A DNA stretch of 64,000 bases from Paenibacillus segetis (GCF_014639155.1 NZ_BMFT01000003.1:285609-349608); one strand, 5' to 3'; positions 48,150 to 57,590 are shown, counted from the first letter of the stretch. Notes: generated by a model not told the origin, from the letters alone. Numbers and translations: made by a program.

Positions 48150-48433
48150 GAAATACTATCTGCATACCTAACTGACCTTTGAAGACTCAAAAAAGGTGTC
48201 GAGTTTTACATTCACTTTTATAATAACGAACAGTTAAAGACAAAACTAAACGGCCTCAGTCCTGTGAAATTTAGGACCAACGCCGCTTAAAATTCTTTTA
48301 TTATTTATACTGTCTACTTGACGGGGGACGACGGCGTAAAATAGTCTGTGTACCAGGATTTGGAGCCTAGTCAGACAGCAAAAAAGTAGGGTATTCTCGG
48401 GATTACGACACCACCAAGAAGGGACCCTACTTG

Positions 48434-48585
48434 ATGACTATTGTACCCGAAAATCTAATGAATAATCTATTTGAAATCTTGTCACTCAGTTTATAAAAGA
48501 TAACATGGAGTCCATCATGCGCGTGGAAATCCAGGCATTCATGTCGAGCGATGAGGCGGGTGCACGCAACAGCCCTAATTGAGCA
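48434..48585 (+). pseudogene. IS256-family transposase N-terminal fragment
   Basis: Plus-strand frames read MTIVPENLMNNLFEIL, then, after a shift, MESIMRVEIQAFMSSDEAGARN, the conserved start of IS256-type Mutator transposases. The element is cut off at the 3' end of the esterase gene. A probable left end lies at about 48380-48430. Confidence 0.75.
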
Positions 48586-49567
48586 CCCTTCCTAACCAGT
48601 GATGTGCTAATTCTGGCCAACTAGCAATGCCTTTATCCGGCTTTGCTGGTTGAATTTTGTCGACAGCATTTTTAAAAACTTCTTTTATGCTCAAACCTTT
48701 AGGAATATGACCAAACATGTTAAAAGGCTCAGGTAATTCGATACCGTTATCAACCAAATTCTGCAACGTCTCAAATAACTGCTGCATCGTGTAATCCCCG
48801 CCATAACTGTAAGAAGCCCATTCCTCATTCGCAAGCGACAATCCATGTTGACCTTCTGAAAACACATGAATTTCATAAGGTACACCTTGTTCTTTGCATG
48901 CATCAGCAAAAAGTATACTATTTTCTACTGGCACGGCTTCATCTGTCGCCGTATGCCATAAAAATACAGGAGGAGTGGTGGAAGTAACATGTTTTTCTAA
49001 AGACATATACGCTAACTCTTGATCTGACGCGTCCTTACCCAAGAGAGCCATGAATGAATCTCGGTGAGCTTTTTCTCCAGTTGTAATCACTGGGTACGAT
49101 AAGATTACAGCATCTGGGCGATTACTTATTCTATTAAAATCCTCTTTAATTTTCAACTCATTGTCACCATAATGAACTGCTAGACTGCCTGTCAGATGTC
49201 CACCAGCAGAAAAACCACATACTGCTATTTGGTCCGTATGAATATGAAATCGCTTTGCATTTTTTCTGACAAGCATGATTGCTTTAGATAAATCCCTCAA
49301 TGGTTGCCATTTTAATGGTATGTTCATTAAGAGATTGGTCGTGTAAGTAACGACAAATGTATTATATCCTTTATTATAAAATTCCTTTGCAACAACTTCC
49401 CCTTCAGAATTAGAAACAGCACAATATCCTCCGCCTGGAACAACTAGTATTGCAGGCCGTACCTGTTGATCATCGTGAATATAAGTGACTATATTGGGTA
49501 TAAACTCTCCTACAACCGGATACGCGAATTCTTCTTTTGTCCAAAGCGAGTAAGTTTCTTGAATCAT
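48575..49567 (-). CDS. Alpha/beta-hydrolase carbohydrate esterase (acetyl xylan/pectin esterase-like)
   Basis: 330 residues, no signal peptide. Oxyanion motif VVPGGGY, nucleophile Ser120 in CGFSAGG, Asp209 in TATDEAVP and His241 in EGQHG form the complete triad of the BD-FAE/COG0657 esterase group, which deacetylates oligosaccharides. The ATG follows GAGGAGG. It is the only gene in the AT-rich half of the window that carries the shared operator (49622-49685), so it belongs to the same regulon as region 1, where a decayed copy exists at 27460-28110. IS remnants lie directly downstream. Confidence 0.9.
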   Translation of the reverse strand: MIQETYSLWTKEEFAYPVVGEFIPNIVTYIHDDQQVRPAILVVPGGGYCAVSNSEGEVVAKEFYNKGYNTFVVTYTTNLLMNIPLKWQPLRDLSKAIMLVRKNAKRFHIHTDQIAVCGFSAGGHLTGSLAVHYGDNELKIKEDFNRISNRPDAVILSYPVITTGEKAHRDSFMALLGKDASDQELAYMSLEKHVTSTTPPVFLWHTATDEAVPVENSILFADACKEQGVPYEIHVFSEGQHGLSLANEEWASYSYGGDYTMQQLFETLQNLVDNGIELPEPFNMFGHIPKGLSIKEVFKNAVDKIQPAKPDKGIASWPELAHHWLGRVLN

Positions 49568-49621
49568 TTAAATTCCTCCTCTAAACATGAATTATCTTTG
49601 CTTTTATGTTAGCCTCAAAAA

Positions 49622-49685
49622 ACTATACAATTCCAAATATTTCTTATCTAGCAGATTTCCGACGATTATTTAGCAGAATTCCGTT
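49622..49685 (-). promoter_or_regulatory. Shared operator and -10 of the local regulon, site 7
   Basis: Direct repeats TCTAGCAGATTTCCGAC (49647-49663) and TTTAGCAGAATTCCGTT (49669-49685), 22 bp apart, with a -10-like TATAGT at 49622-49627. Geometry is the same as at sites 1-6, more than 18 kb from the nearest of them. Confidence 0.75.
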
Positions 49686-49834
49686 TAAATCTCAATAAAG
49701 ATATCCACCTCAAAGTGAAGACTGATGTCTTTTATGGACATTATTAACAGCTTATCTTCTTAACACTTTAGCTGCTTGAAGTTGTTTTCTTTCGATTAAT
49801 ATCCTTCGGCAGTACATCCAGTCGATTTGTCTCC

Positions 49835-50785
49835 TCAGCAATTCCTATACAGTTTTATGGAAATACATCGCTTCTCCTGACCATTCTGATATAACACAGC
49901 GACAGATGAAATATGAATACCACCGGAGAGCAGATGACTTAGGGCAGTTTGTATAATCATTAAAAAAACGATAATATTTATCAAGCCATTCTCATGGGAA
50001 AATTTGATTGCATTATCTAACAAATTGTCCCAAATTTGATTTGTCATATCCTCATTCCCATTATAAACCGTTTCATCCAAGTGGGTATTGACGGTAATAT
50101 TCTTTTCAGACCACTCGAGCTCCATCAAAATGATTGTATTTCTGACCTGTTCATCAAGCCTAAATGAAGTTTTATCCATCATGAATTCAAGATTCTCATA
50201 CTTTGCCAAAGTAAGTACACTGCCGATAAGCGAGGCTAATTGCTCGGATTCCTCAATGACAGCGTCAATATATTCCCGTTTTTCTTTTTCTGACAATGTA
50301 TCTTTTTTTAGCATTTGGGCAAAACCGCATATGGAACCAATAGGTGTTTTAAATTCATGTGAAAAGTTATTAATTAAATCGTTTCGCAGTGTCTCAATAC
50401 CTGACAGTGTTCTAATCATTTTATTTAAATTAATAGAAACTTCTTCCAACTCGTTGCTTCCTTTCAAATCCACCTCAACGCTAAAATCTCCACCTGCAAC
50501 TCTATGGATGGATTCAATAACCTTACTTATGGGATTTAATACTCTATGGCTGAGAAAGGTAGTAATAGAAGTAGCTATCAATATATAAAATCCTGAGAGA
50601 AAAACAACCGTAAACAGAATGCCTCCATTTCTTTTACTTGGAGAAGATGTAAGTGAAATAATACCAATGTATCGAAGCAGAAGAGTAAAGCCTATTAGCA
50701 GCAAGAATGTCGCGATGAGTACACCAAGAACAAACAAGACCAATTTCATTGAAATGCTTATTCTCTTGTGAATGTATTTTTTCAT
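49835..50785 (-). pseudogene. Truncated sensor kinase fused to a rhamnosidase fragment
   Basis: The open frame starts as a HAMP-type sensor kinase: two membrane helices (about 14-40 and 56-80), a HAMP region with LNPISKVIESIHRV, phospho-acceptor His143 in NFSHEFKTPIG, and the N box DNLLDNAIKFS. It then lacks the D, F and G boxes of the ATPase domain. From about residue 268 (near 49985) the frame enters TALSHLLSGGIHISSVAVLY, part of the GH106-like protein (LSHLLSGGTHIASAAVLY at 10355-12982). The kinase cannot bind ATP normally, so it is called a pseudogene. Its partner may have been the OmpR-type remnant at 33770-34140. Confidence 0.85.
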
Positions 50786-50844
50786 TTTTTTGTAGCACCG
50801 CCCTTAAATCCATCTCACAAACTGCAATCATCGTATACTCGCAC

Positions 50845-50910
50845 TTGACTCATTGATGTTATATCTGATTATCAGCAGCCAGCCATATAATTGTGCAAGG
50901 CAGCGCTAGC
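50845..50910. repeat. Intergenic repeat, copy 2
   Basis: Related to 31328-31390 (TTGAC, CATTGATGT, TATCTGATTATCA and GCAAGGCAG in the same order). It lies between the HPr-like gene and the truncated kinase gene. Confidence 0.7.
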
Positions 50911-50919
50911 AACCAAATA

Positions 50920-51162
50920 CTACTTCTTAGTGTCTTTAACGTACTCAGAAAAATGAATGGCCTCATCATCGTTGAAACACACAATTTGCCCTCCCGCTAG
51001 AATTGATGAATCAGTATCTACAATGGACTGCAGTAATAATTGTGTAAGAAGCGATTTCAAGTTAAGTACATCGCCTTCTCCACTTTTATAATACACATCA
51101 CCACTACATAGTTTTGCTTTCTGTATTAGATCTACAAGCTTTACGTGATCTTTTAATTCCAA
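50920..51162 (-). CDS. Small HPr-like protein
   Basis: 80 residues, TTG start with AAGG upstream. The sequence CSGDVYYKSGEGDVLNLKSLLTQLLLQ, split as CSGDVYYKSGEGDV and LNLKSLLTQL, resembles the middle of HPr-fold proteins, where K-x-G-x-x-V-N-A-K-S-I is typical, and the end (DDEAIHFSEYVKD) fits the last helix. The HPr active-site histidine near residue 15 is absent, so it would not be a phosphocarrier; a regulatory or structural role is possible. I am not certain of the family. It lies between the truncated kinase and the GPH transporter genes. Confidence 0.5.
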   Translation of the reverse strand: MELKDHVKLVDLIQKAKLCSGDVYYKSGEGDVLNLKSLLTQLLLQSIVDTDSSILAGGQIVCFNDDEAIHFSEYVKDTKK

Positions 51163-51436
51163 GGTAATTACCTTCTTTCTATTGGTCTAATTTCGGTTGC
51201 CTATTCTAATTATTAAGAAGAAGTGGGATTTGATTTTGAGGAATCTTTAACCGGTAGACTATTCCCTACTGAAAGTATTGCTCCGTATGGAATAGTCCTC
51301 AATTTCTTCATTAGTTGATGAGAATGACATTAATTATTGGCTTCAGCGGCTTAAATACCTTGAACTTATCGATTTGTATTATTTTTGTTATGAATGAAGA
51401 ACAGGCAATACTGCGATTACTCCAACTTGCTTTTAA
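51163..51436. other. Gap without recognisable feature
   Basis: Between the HPr-like gene and a GH43 remnant. I see no reading frame or repeat to support. Confidence 0.5.
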
Positions 51437-51785
51437 TTACTCATAGTCTTCTATTTTCCACTCATCCTTCCAATCCAGAAAAGCCATTTTCCCGTCGAAC
51501 CGGATTGGCAGCCAAACATAATCCGATGTAGATGAACCCATGTGATTCATAACAGCCATCTTTTCAAAATCTGGTTGGGAAGTGCCCAGGGTTAAATATC
51601 GATTCAATCATCGAAGCGTATTCACTTTATTTTAGATCCATCACATGTGGCAGCCATCTGTCAGCTATAATGATATACAGATCCTTTTTCCCATCCCCCT
51701 TAAACACTGACGAGACCTGCGAGTGAAAGGATGTGTTTGTTTCATCATCTGGATGCGGATTCCTCAGAATCTCGAATGGACCTTA
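51437..51785 (-). pseudogene. GH43 C-terminal remnant
   Basis: Minus-strand frames read FEILRNPHPDDETNTSFHSQ, KKDLYIIIADRWLPHVMD and, after stops, YVWLPIRFDGKMAFLDWKDEW before a stop at about 51437. DRW and WLPIxFxG are typical of the end of GH43 galactanase-type enzymes. It follows the GPH transporter gene immediately, so a transporter-hydrolase pair once existed. Confidence 0.75.
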
Positions 51786-51790
51786 TTTTT

Positions 51791-53209
51791 TTATGCTGAT
51801 TTTTCACTTCTTCGTTGATTTATTTCGTTAATTATTGCTTTATGTTTATCATCCGTCATATCCCATTTGATCAAAATAAGACCCAATAGGGTGATAACTG
51901 CTGGTATGATACTCATCAAAACTTTAATCCCCCACAATGCTGTCGCTGTCTGGGGAACATTTGGTACATAATGAACCGCAGACAATGTAATAGCTGTAAA
52001 ACCTCCTGCAACAGCAGTGCTTAATGTCTGTGCGAAACCACTTAATGAACCAATAAAGCCTCCACTACTCATATTAAATTTATATTCGCCATAATCTGCT
52101 GCAAGTGGCGTCATTGTTCCTTGTACCGGTGATGCTATCCCAGTCACAGTCCCGCCGATAACATTAAGTATATAAAACATTATTTTTCCAGTCGCAGTTG
52201 GGGGTACAAAGAACATTAAAGTGCCTGTCACCATACTAAAAATTACCGAAACGAGCATTATCTTTTTGAGCCCTAATTTTTTTGTCATAATTGAGCTTAA
52301 GGCTACTCCAATAATCAAAGGAAGTAGCTGTATAAGCCCCATTGTGATCATCATATTTTCATCATTAAAGTAGTATTTATAATAATAAATACCAACTCCT
52401 GAGCGAATAGCAGAACTCAGATTTATTGTAAAAGAATATACCACTGCAATAACTGCATATTTATTTTTTAAAAATAATCCTAATGACGTTTTAATATCCA
52501 TCTTACCTGTGTTTTCTTTAGTAACTACAAATCTTTCTTTTGAAACACGCATGACTACTAGCGTATAAATAATAGTAATTATCATTGCAATCATCATAAA
52601 CGTTCTAAACCCTACTGCCTGGTTTCCACTTCCCAATGCATTAATTATTGGAAGCGTTCCCACATTTACAGTTATCGAAGCAATCAACAATATTGCAAAA
52701 CTCCAAATTGAAATATTCATTCTGTCTTCCTGAACTTTTGTTGTTGCTGTTGTCAGACCGAGCCCTGGCCCCTGGTTCAAGGACATAAAGAGGCTAAAAA
52801 TGGAATATGTCACTGTAACATATATGATATTGCCTACTTCTCCGAAATTAACCGGTATAAAGGTAAAAAATCCAAAAAAGGCCAACCCCATCAATATAAG
52901 TATAACCCATGGTTTATACTTACCCCATCGGGTATTTTGTCTATCAAGATATATACCAAAAACAGGTGTTACTACGGCATCCAAAATTCTGATTACAACA
53001 AACATTCCCCCTACGTATGCTGCATTTATCTTCATGATATCCGTATAATAAAATAATAACCAAGTGCCTATCATAGTAATATAAAATGTTGTTACTCCTG
53101 TTAATGATGCAAGAGAAAATTTTTCCCCAAAAGGTATCCTTTTATCAATCCCCACTATATTCCCTGTACCTGCTTCTTCCCTACATATTTTTTTATCAGC
53201 TTTCCCCAT
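51791..53209 (-). CDS. GPH-family sugar:cation symporter (MFS)
   Basis: About 472 residues with twelve predicted hydrophobic helices. The GPH signature is seen in YLDRQNTRWGKYKPW after the second helix. Members import beta-glycosides, xylosides, melibiose or uronates with Na+ or H+. ATG 53209 has GGAGG eight bases upstream; the longer frame from 53230 includes that site and is unlikely. It offers an ATP-independent import route for the second glycan cluster. A cre-like site lies about 290 bp upstream. Confidence 0.92.
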   Translation of the reverse strand: MGKADKKICREEAGTGNIVGIDKRIPFGEKFSLASLTGVTTFYITMIGTWLLFYYTDIMKINAAYVGGMFVVIRILDAVVTPVFGIYLDRQNTRWGKYKPWVILILMGLAFFGFFTFIPVNFGEVGNIIYVTVTYSIFSLFMSLNQGPGLGLTTATTKVQEDRMNISIWSFAILLIASITVNVGTLPIINALGSGNQAVGFRTFMMIAMIITIIYTLVVMRVSKERFVVTKENTGKMDIKTSLGLFLKNKYAVIAVVYSFTINLSSAIRSGVGIYYYKYYFNDENMMITMGLIQLLPLIIGVALSSIMTKKLGLKKIMLVSVIFSMVTGTLMFFVPPTATGKIMFYILNVIGGTVTGIASPVQGTMTPLAADYGEYKFNMSSGGFIGSLSGFAQTLSTAVAGGFTAITLSAVHYVPNVPQTATALWGIKVLMSIIPAVITLLGLILIKWDMTDDKHKAIINEINQRRSEKSA

Positions 53210-53491
53210 TTTGTAATCCTCCATATTCACTCAGAATTATGCATCTAACTTTTTCAAATATCATATTTACCTCATAATACAGTGTTATTCAGCTAAGTAA
53301 TTGACTTTAAATCTAAATTACTTAAACAAGTTAACCCTTCCTATTTGCTTCACCTGATCCTGCGAATTGAATTTAATCATTTTGGAATGAGCTTGCATTT
53401 ACTTCTGCTTATATATTATTTCATCATTTTCCCCTCCAACACGTATAAAATCAAAATTTAATTTCCCAAATATAAATCATTCTGCATATAA

Positions 53492-53505
53492 AGTTAACGC
53501 TTACA
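53492..53505. promoter_or_regulatory. Candidate cre site upstream of the symporter gene
   Basis: TGTAAGCGTTAACT on the minus strand agrees with the cre consensus except at the last position. It is about 285 bp from the start codon, so the promoter would have to be distant; the rest of 53210-53700 is AT-rich without other features. Confidence 0.5.
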
Positions 53506-53703
53506 TTGATAAATATATTTTTCCTCCTTATTTCAATCATTTCGTTTCTGAAATGGAGTATACAATTTTGTAAACTTCATATATATCACCACAATACTTT
53601 TTTTGTAACAAAAAAAATTATTATTCCATTCAAAATAATAAAGTAAATGCATAGTTGATATTGCTAAGGGACTAGGGATCAACAACTTTACTTATGTCTT
53701 ATA

Positions 53704-55355
53704 TAGATGTACTTGCTGAAAACTCCAGATCCAACTTTCCATCCGATACCGTTATATTGAATACCTCCTCTTTGAATACTCCGCTTGCTGCTGTAATATT
53801 CTGAAGCTTTGTTTACCCTTCGGCCTTTAATGCTTCCAGTTTAAGCTGAAGTGGCATCCCCAATCAGAACCTCCACCTCATATGTTCCATTTTCAACAAT
53901 CTTTGAAAAGCCAAAGGGATTCTTACTAAATATGAACTCTCTCTTCAAAGCGTCGGAATTATTTCTATTCCTTTGATCTAAACTTGTACCTGCCAATCCA
54001 TAATCATTGGTATCTTCAAACAATGTTGTTGGAGTCACCTGCTCATAACCTGTTTCTACAGGACCGTTACCCATATCATAGAAATACTGAGTAGGAGTAA
54101 TTTATATAGCATTCACTCGCGCTGATGTATCGGTTCCTGTTGCAGCGAATTCAAGATCAAGTTGCCCATCCTCCACGGTAAATAGAAACACTTCTTTTTT
54201 AAACTCACCAGTCAAAGTAGTTAAACTTTGAACTTTCGTGTGCCCCTCTGCATTAACGGATATATTTCCACACTGAGCAGCAGTGGCGTCTCCTATTAGT
54301 ACTCGCACCTCATACATTCCGTTATTCAATGTCTTGGAGAAAGTATAAGTACTTTTACTGAAGACAAAATCCGCCTTAAAAGACTCTGAAATGTTCCGGT
54401 TGCGCTGATCTAGTCCACTACCGGACAACCCATAACCAGTTGCGGAACTGAATTGGATGGAAGAGGTAACCTGTATATAGCCATCCGCAACAGGCCCACT
54501 TCCCATATCGTAATAGTAAGTTTGTCGCTAACGTTTTGCTGATAGCCTTTGACATTATCGAAATCGGAAGCCCCTGCTGCATTCTCGGTATTAAACTTCA
54601 CCTTGGCAATGTTCGCTACAGATGTTGTAAGCGCCTCTTGATTCAATAGCTTTACCCCATTAACATTTAAAACAAAAGTTTACTTATCTGTATTAATTAC
54701 GAGTAGAATCTTATACCAAGTCTTAGACGAATACGATTGTAATGCCGTCCCGCTTGAGTTTTGATATGAGATTTTCCCTGCAACATCAAAGGCCAGATTT
54801 ACAGCAGCAGTGCCGTTGCTATCGTAAATTGATGGCGCACTAAACCATTTGTCCGTCGCATCTGTGCGAACCTTCATCTCTACCTTAATAATTTCGCTCA
54901 ATGGAACGAATGATTTTTCTACGATTGTCCGGTTGAGGTCGATGAACGACTGATACGAAGACTCTTATCCAAAATAACCCGGCTTATTAGTAATAGTGAT
55001 ACTTGCCTCGCTCAATCCCGAAGTTGTCCAGCCAGATGGAGATGCTCCTGATGTTTGATTATTAAAGTCATCCTGGATAGCAAATGTCGTACTTAATGCC
55101 GGTATAATATTCGCCATCTCTATAAAGACTGTTTCGTATTCGTTCATTTGAATAATAATGTCATTCCCGTTGTAACTGAAATTTCTGACTCCCGTTGAGA
55201 CTTAACTGTTGTTCTCATAAAAATAACCAGTTGTCATGGTAGCAGGGCCGTAGTTAACCAAATTTTCCACTGTAAAAGAGGATGCTGTCTTGCTAGCAAT
55301 TACTAACGAGTTGTCGGATCTTTCTACTCGGAAACGATAGTTTGATTCGCTATAT
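53704..55355 (-). pseudogene. Decayed secreted CBM-rich protein (probable pectin/rhamnogalacturonan enzyme)
   Basis: The minus strand, read across frames, gives YRFRVERSDNSLVIASK, NEYETVFIEM, a module starting DDFNNQTSGASPSGWTTSG and running to SYSSKTWYKILLVIN, then two tandem copies of a galactose-binding module: GSGPVADGYIQVT...GYGLSG...LDQRNRN (54102-54506) and GNGPVETGYEQVT...YGLAG...LDQRNRN (53704-54074). Such modules accompany rhamnogalacturonan lyases and acetylesterases. At least five stops or shifts and no catalytic domain remain, so the activity was lost. Confidence 0.7.
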
Positions 55356-55359
55356 AGGA

Positions 55360-55648
55360 AAATCTACGAGTGATTATAAAATAGTGTTAATAATGAAGGA
55401 TAATGGGTTTGGAATGGTAGAAAAAGATATTGTAAGCCTAAACAAAAAATAAATGACCCTTTTCAACAATCTATGGAAGCTATGGACTTAAGAATTTACA
55501 CCAAAGACTAAAGTTGTTTTACGGTACTGAATATGGTCTCTATCTCGAAGGAAACGTTCAAGGTGGACTAAAAGTACAAATGACATTACAAAAAATGAGT
55601 GTTAGTGAATATGAGGAACAGAAACGTAGGGATTCTATGATGTCATAA
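55360..55648 (+). pseudogene. Sensor kinase C-terminal fragment
   Basis: Plus-strand frames give YKIVLIMKDNGFGM (the G1 box of a HATPase) and RLKLFYGTEYGLYLEGN, then MTLQKMSVSEYEEQKR and a stop. This is the end of a YesM-type kinase. It points opposite to, and abuts, the CBM-rich remnant, which marks a rearrangement point. Confidence 0.75.
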
Positions 55649-55890
55649 ATTAAGGCTTCAAGTTATTCAAGTTCATATTGCTATAAACTAGTCGGCAATA
55701 ACCAAGATCGAAAACAACAACTGCAATATTTTTTATGTTGTTTACTGTATTATTCAAAAGAATTATAATGATCCATACAGGTTACGATTTTAAGTAACAA
55801 TGTTATTATTTTCACATTTTGAGAAATAAGTTTTACCAATATACCCTAAAATTCCATATACACCCTTAAAACAAATAAAGGTCATCCCCC

Positions 55891-55920
55891 AAAAGCCGCA
55901 AACAGAATCTGTGGCTTTTT
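55891..55920 (+). terminator. Intrinsic terminator
   Basis: AAAAGCC and ACAG pair with CTGT and GGCTTTTT, followed by ATTA. It lies between the kinase remnant and the sigma-like gene, and separates the chromosome's glycan region from the integrative-element module. Confidence 0.65.
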
Positions 55921-56040
55921 ATTATCGACATTTTAATACAAAAAAAAATACTACAAATCTTTTATTTTACATTTTTTTGCGTTTAAAGTTGCCTTTTTCA
56001 TCAGTCTTTCCTATTTATTTTGCTGAGAGGAGATGAAAGT

Positions 56041-56434
56041 ATGCCTAATAGTAATGACGAAAATAATGCAATTCAGAAAGGATTCAGCAGTTACGCGAAG
56101 CTTTGTTTACAGCGAGCCAGTAGAGATTACTTCAGAAAGGTACAAATATTATTCTGCACGAATTGTACCGCTTGATGAGAAATCTCTTTATAGCGTCAGT
56201 GTTAATATAAACTTTTCATCTTCCATTCAAGTAGAAGAGCATTCATTCTTAACTCAAATTATTGACGAGCTAAACCTAAGCAATATCGAAAAAAAAGTTT
56301 TACGTATGAAGTATTGCAAAGACCTAACTGATAAAGAAATAGCTATTAGTTTAGGAGTAACAAGACAAGCGATCAGTAAAGTTAAGGCACACACATTATC
56401 TAAGATAAAAGATAAACTTTTATTGTATTTGTAA
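56041..56434 (+). pseudogene. Sigma-factor-like regulator of a Tn916-type element, frameshifted
   Basis: ATG 56041 with AGGAG eight bases upstream encodes MPNSNDENNAIQKGFSSYAKL, like the N-terminus of the sigma-like small regulators of Tn916-type elements. Near 56135 the frame must shift to continue with YKYYSARIVPLDEKS and the sigma region 4 helix-turn-helix (LTDKEIAISLGVTRQAISKVKAH). The two parts are homologous to one protein, so a single indel inactivated it. Confidence 0.65.
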
Positions 56435-56482
56435 ATAACAACACGCTTCTACCTAAATTTCTACTAGAGGGAATGACGACTC

Positions 56483-56689
56483 ATGGATGAATTTATTGAC
56501 TTAATTGAGCTAGCGCAAAATGGCAATCAAAATGCCGAAGCTGAGCTAGTCTTACAATATCAACCATTAATTAATAAGTACTCAATGAAAAATGGGCATT
56601 TAGATGAGGATTGTAAACAACACTTAACTCTTGAGTTCATTTTGGCGCTTCGACGTTTTGATCTTAGTCGATACCTAAAAAAAACATAA
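56483..56689 (+). CDS. Small helix-turn-helix protein of Tn916 Orf8 type
   Basis: 68 residues: MDEFIDLIELAQNGNQNAE followed by LVLQYQPLINKYS, with the helical pattern of the HTH_16 proteins that follow the sigma-like protein in Tn916-type conjugative elements. It lies 48 bp after the sigma-like remnant. It probably regulates excision or transfer genes. No conjugation genes are present, so only the regulatory end of such an element is left. Confidence 0.6.
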   Translation: MDEFIDLIELAQNGNQNAEAELVLQYQPLINKYSMKNGHLDEDCKQHLTLEFILALRRFDLSRYLKKT

Positions 56690-56970
56690 ATTTGATTAGC
56701 AAAATTGTATTCTCATATTATTATTAATAGCGTTTCCTCATTACTTCCTGAATAATTTATATATTCTCTCATTTATCGAACGGATATAAGAAACTAATTT
56801 ATTCAGTTGCTATTTCAGGTTCATTTTCCAATTTATATTGTAGTAGCCATCACACGATAACTAGGCTACTTGCTAAAACTTTTTGTTCATTGAAAATAAC
56901 ATATAATCCTATTCAAGCACGTTCCTTATGTCTCTGTTAAACAGAAGCGACAATGCGGATACGCCATGAA

Positions 56971-57155
56971 GGTTAAATCTTAACCTAAGCGATAAATTTC
57001 CGGCATAAATCATCCTGTGGTGGGATGATTCGCCATAGTTGACATTTGGGATAATGATACTTCTACCCGGCCAACGTCACTGTATTGGGGGTAGCCTGCT
57101 CGGAAGAGGGGGAGCTTAACAAGCTATGATGCCGCTTAACCATCGGCAGCTTGAA
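56971..57155 (+). ncRNA. Candidate structured RNA or leader between HTH gene and excisionase
   Basis: A 190-bp gap with at least four strong stems: GGTTAA/TTAACC (56971-56985), AATCATCC/GGATGATT (57008-57030), CTACCC/GGGTAG (57063-57094), then AGCTT/AAGCT and TGCCG/CGGCA nearer the excisionase. No open frame on the plus strand explains it. It could be a leader RNA controlling the excisionase or integrase, or recombination sites. I do not recognise a known RNA class. Confidence 0.35.
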
Positions 57156-57248
57156 TAGGGTATCTATAAGATGGCCATATATTCTTGCATATTCACACAA
57201 GCATTCAATACACCTGCATATTTGAATATTAATCAGGAGGAGCTTTGT

Positions 57249-57515
57249 ATGCATACTGATTTACAGTTTGCTGAACTAAAATCAATTCTAAAATTTATGT
57301 ATCAGGATTATCCTGATGTAGTTAATATTGATCAGCTATGTCTCATGCTCGGAGATATCAGTAAAAAAACTGCCTATAAACTTCTACAGGCTGGTCGTAT
57401 AGGACACTTTAGAATAGGAAAAATATACAAGATACCTAAAATCCATATCATTGAATACCTCGCAATCAGTATAGGTAATAAAAAGACCTCAAACTTTAAC
57501 GCTTTACTGCATTGA
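57249..57515 (+). CDS. Excisionase-like small DNA-binding protein
   Basis: 88 residues with the winged-helix pattern of excisionase/HTH_17 proteins: LCLMLGDISKKTAYKLLQAGRIGHFRIGKIYKIPKIHI read as NIDQLCLMLG, KTAYKLLQAG and RIGKIYKIPK. An earlier in-frame start at 57171 lacks a ribosome binding site; ATG 57249 follows AGGAGG. It lies 75 bp before the integrase gene. Its last codons (FNALLH) also occur, as FNTLLH, upstream of the second integrase. Confidence 0.8.
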   Translation: MHTDLQFAELKSILKFMYQDYPDVVNIDQLCLMLGDISKKTAYKLLQAGRIGHFRIGKIYKIPKIHIIEYLAISIGNKKTSNFNALLH

Positions 57516-57590
57516 ATCAAAACTCTCAACTATGTTATATTAAAGTAGTCAATGGTAGGAGTTTGGCTGCATATTCAGGAGGGAAAAGTT

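Noticed and set aside
50088..50588. Plus-strand 166-codon frame
   Set aside because: Opposite the kinase HAMP and phospho-acceptor region, which is clearly coding on the minus strand.
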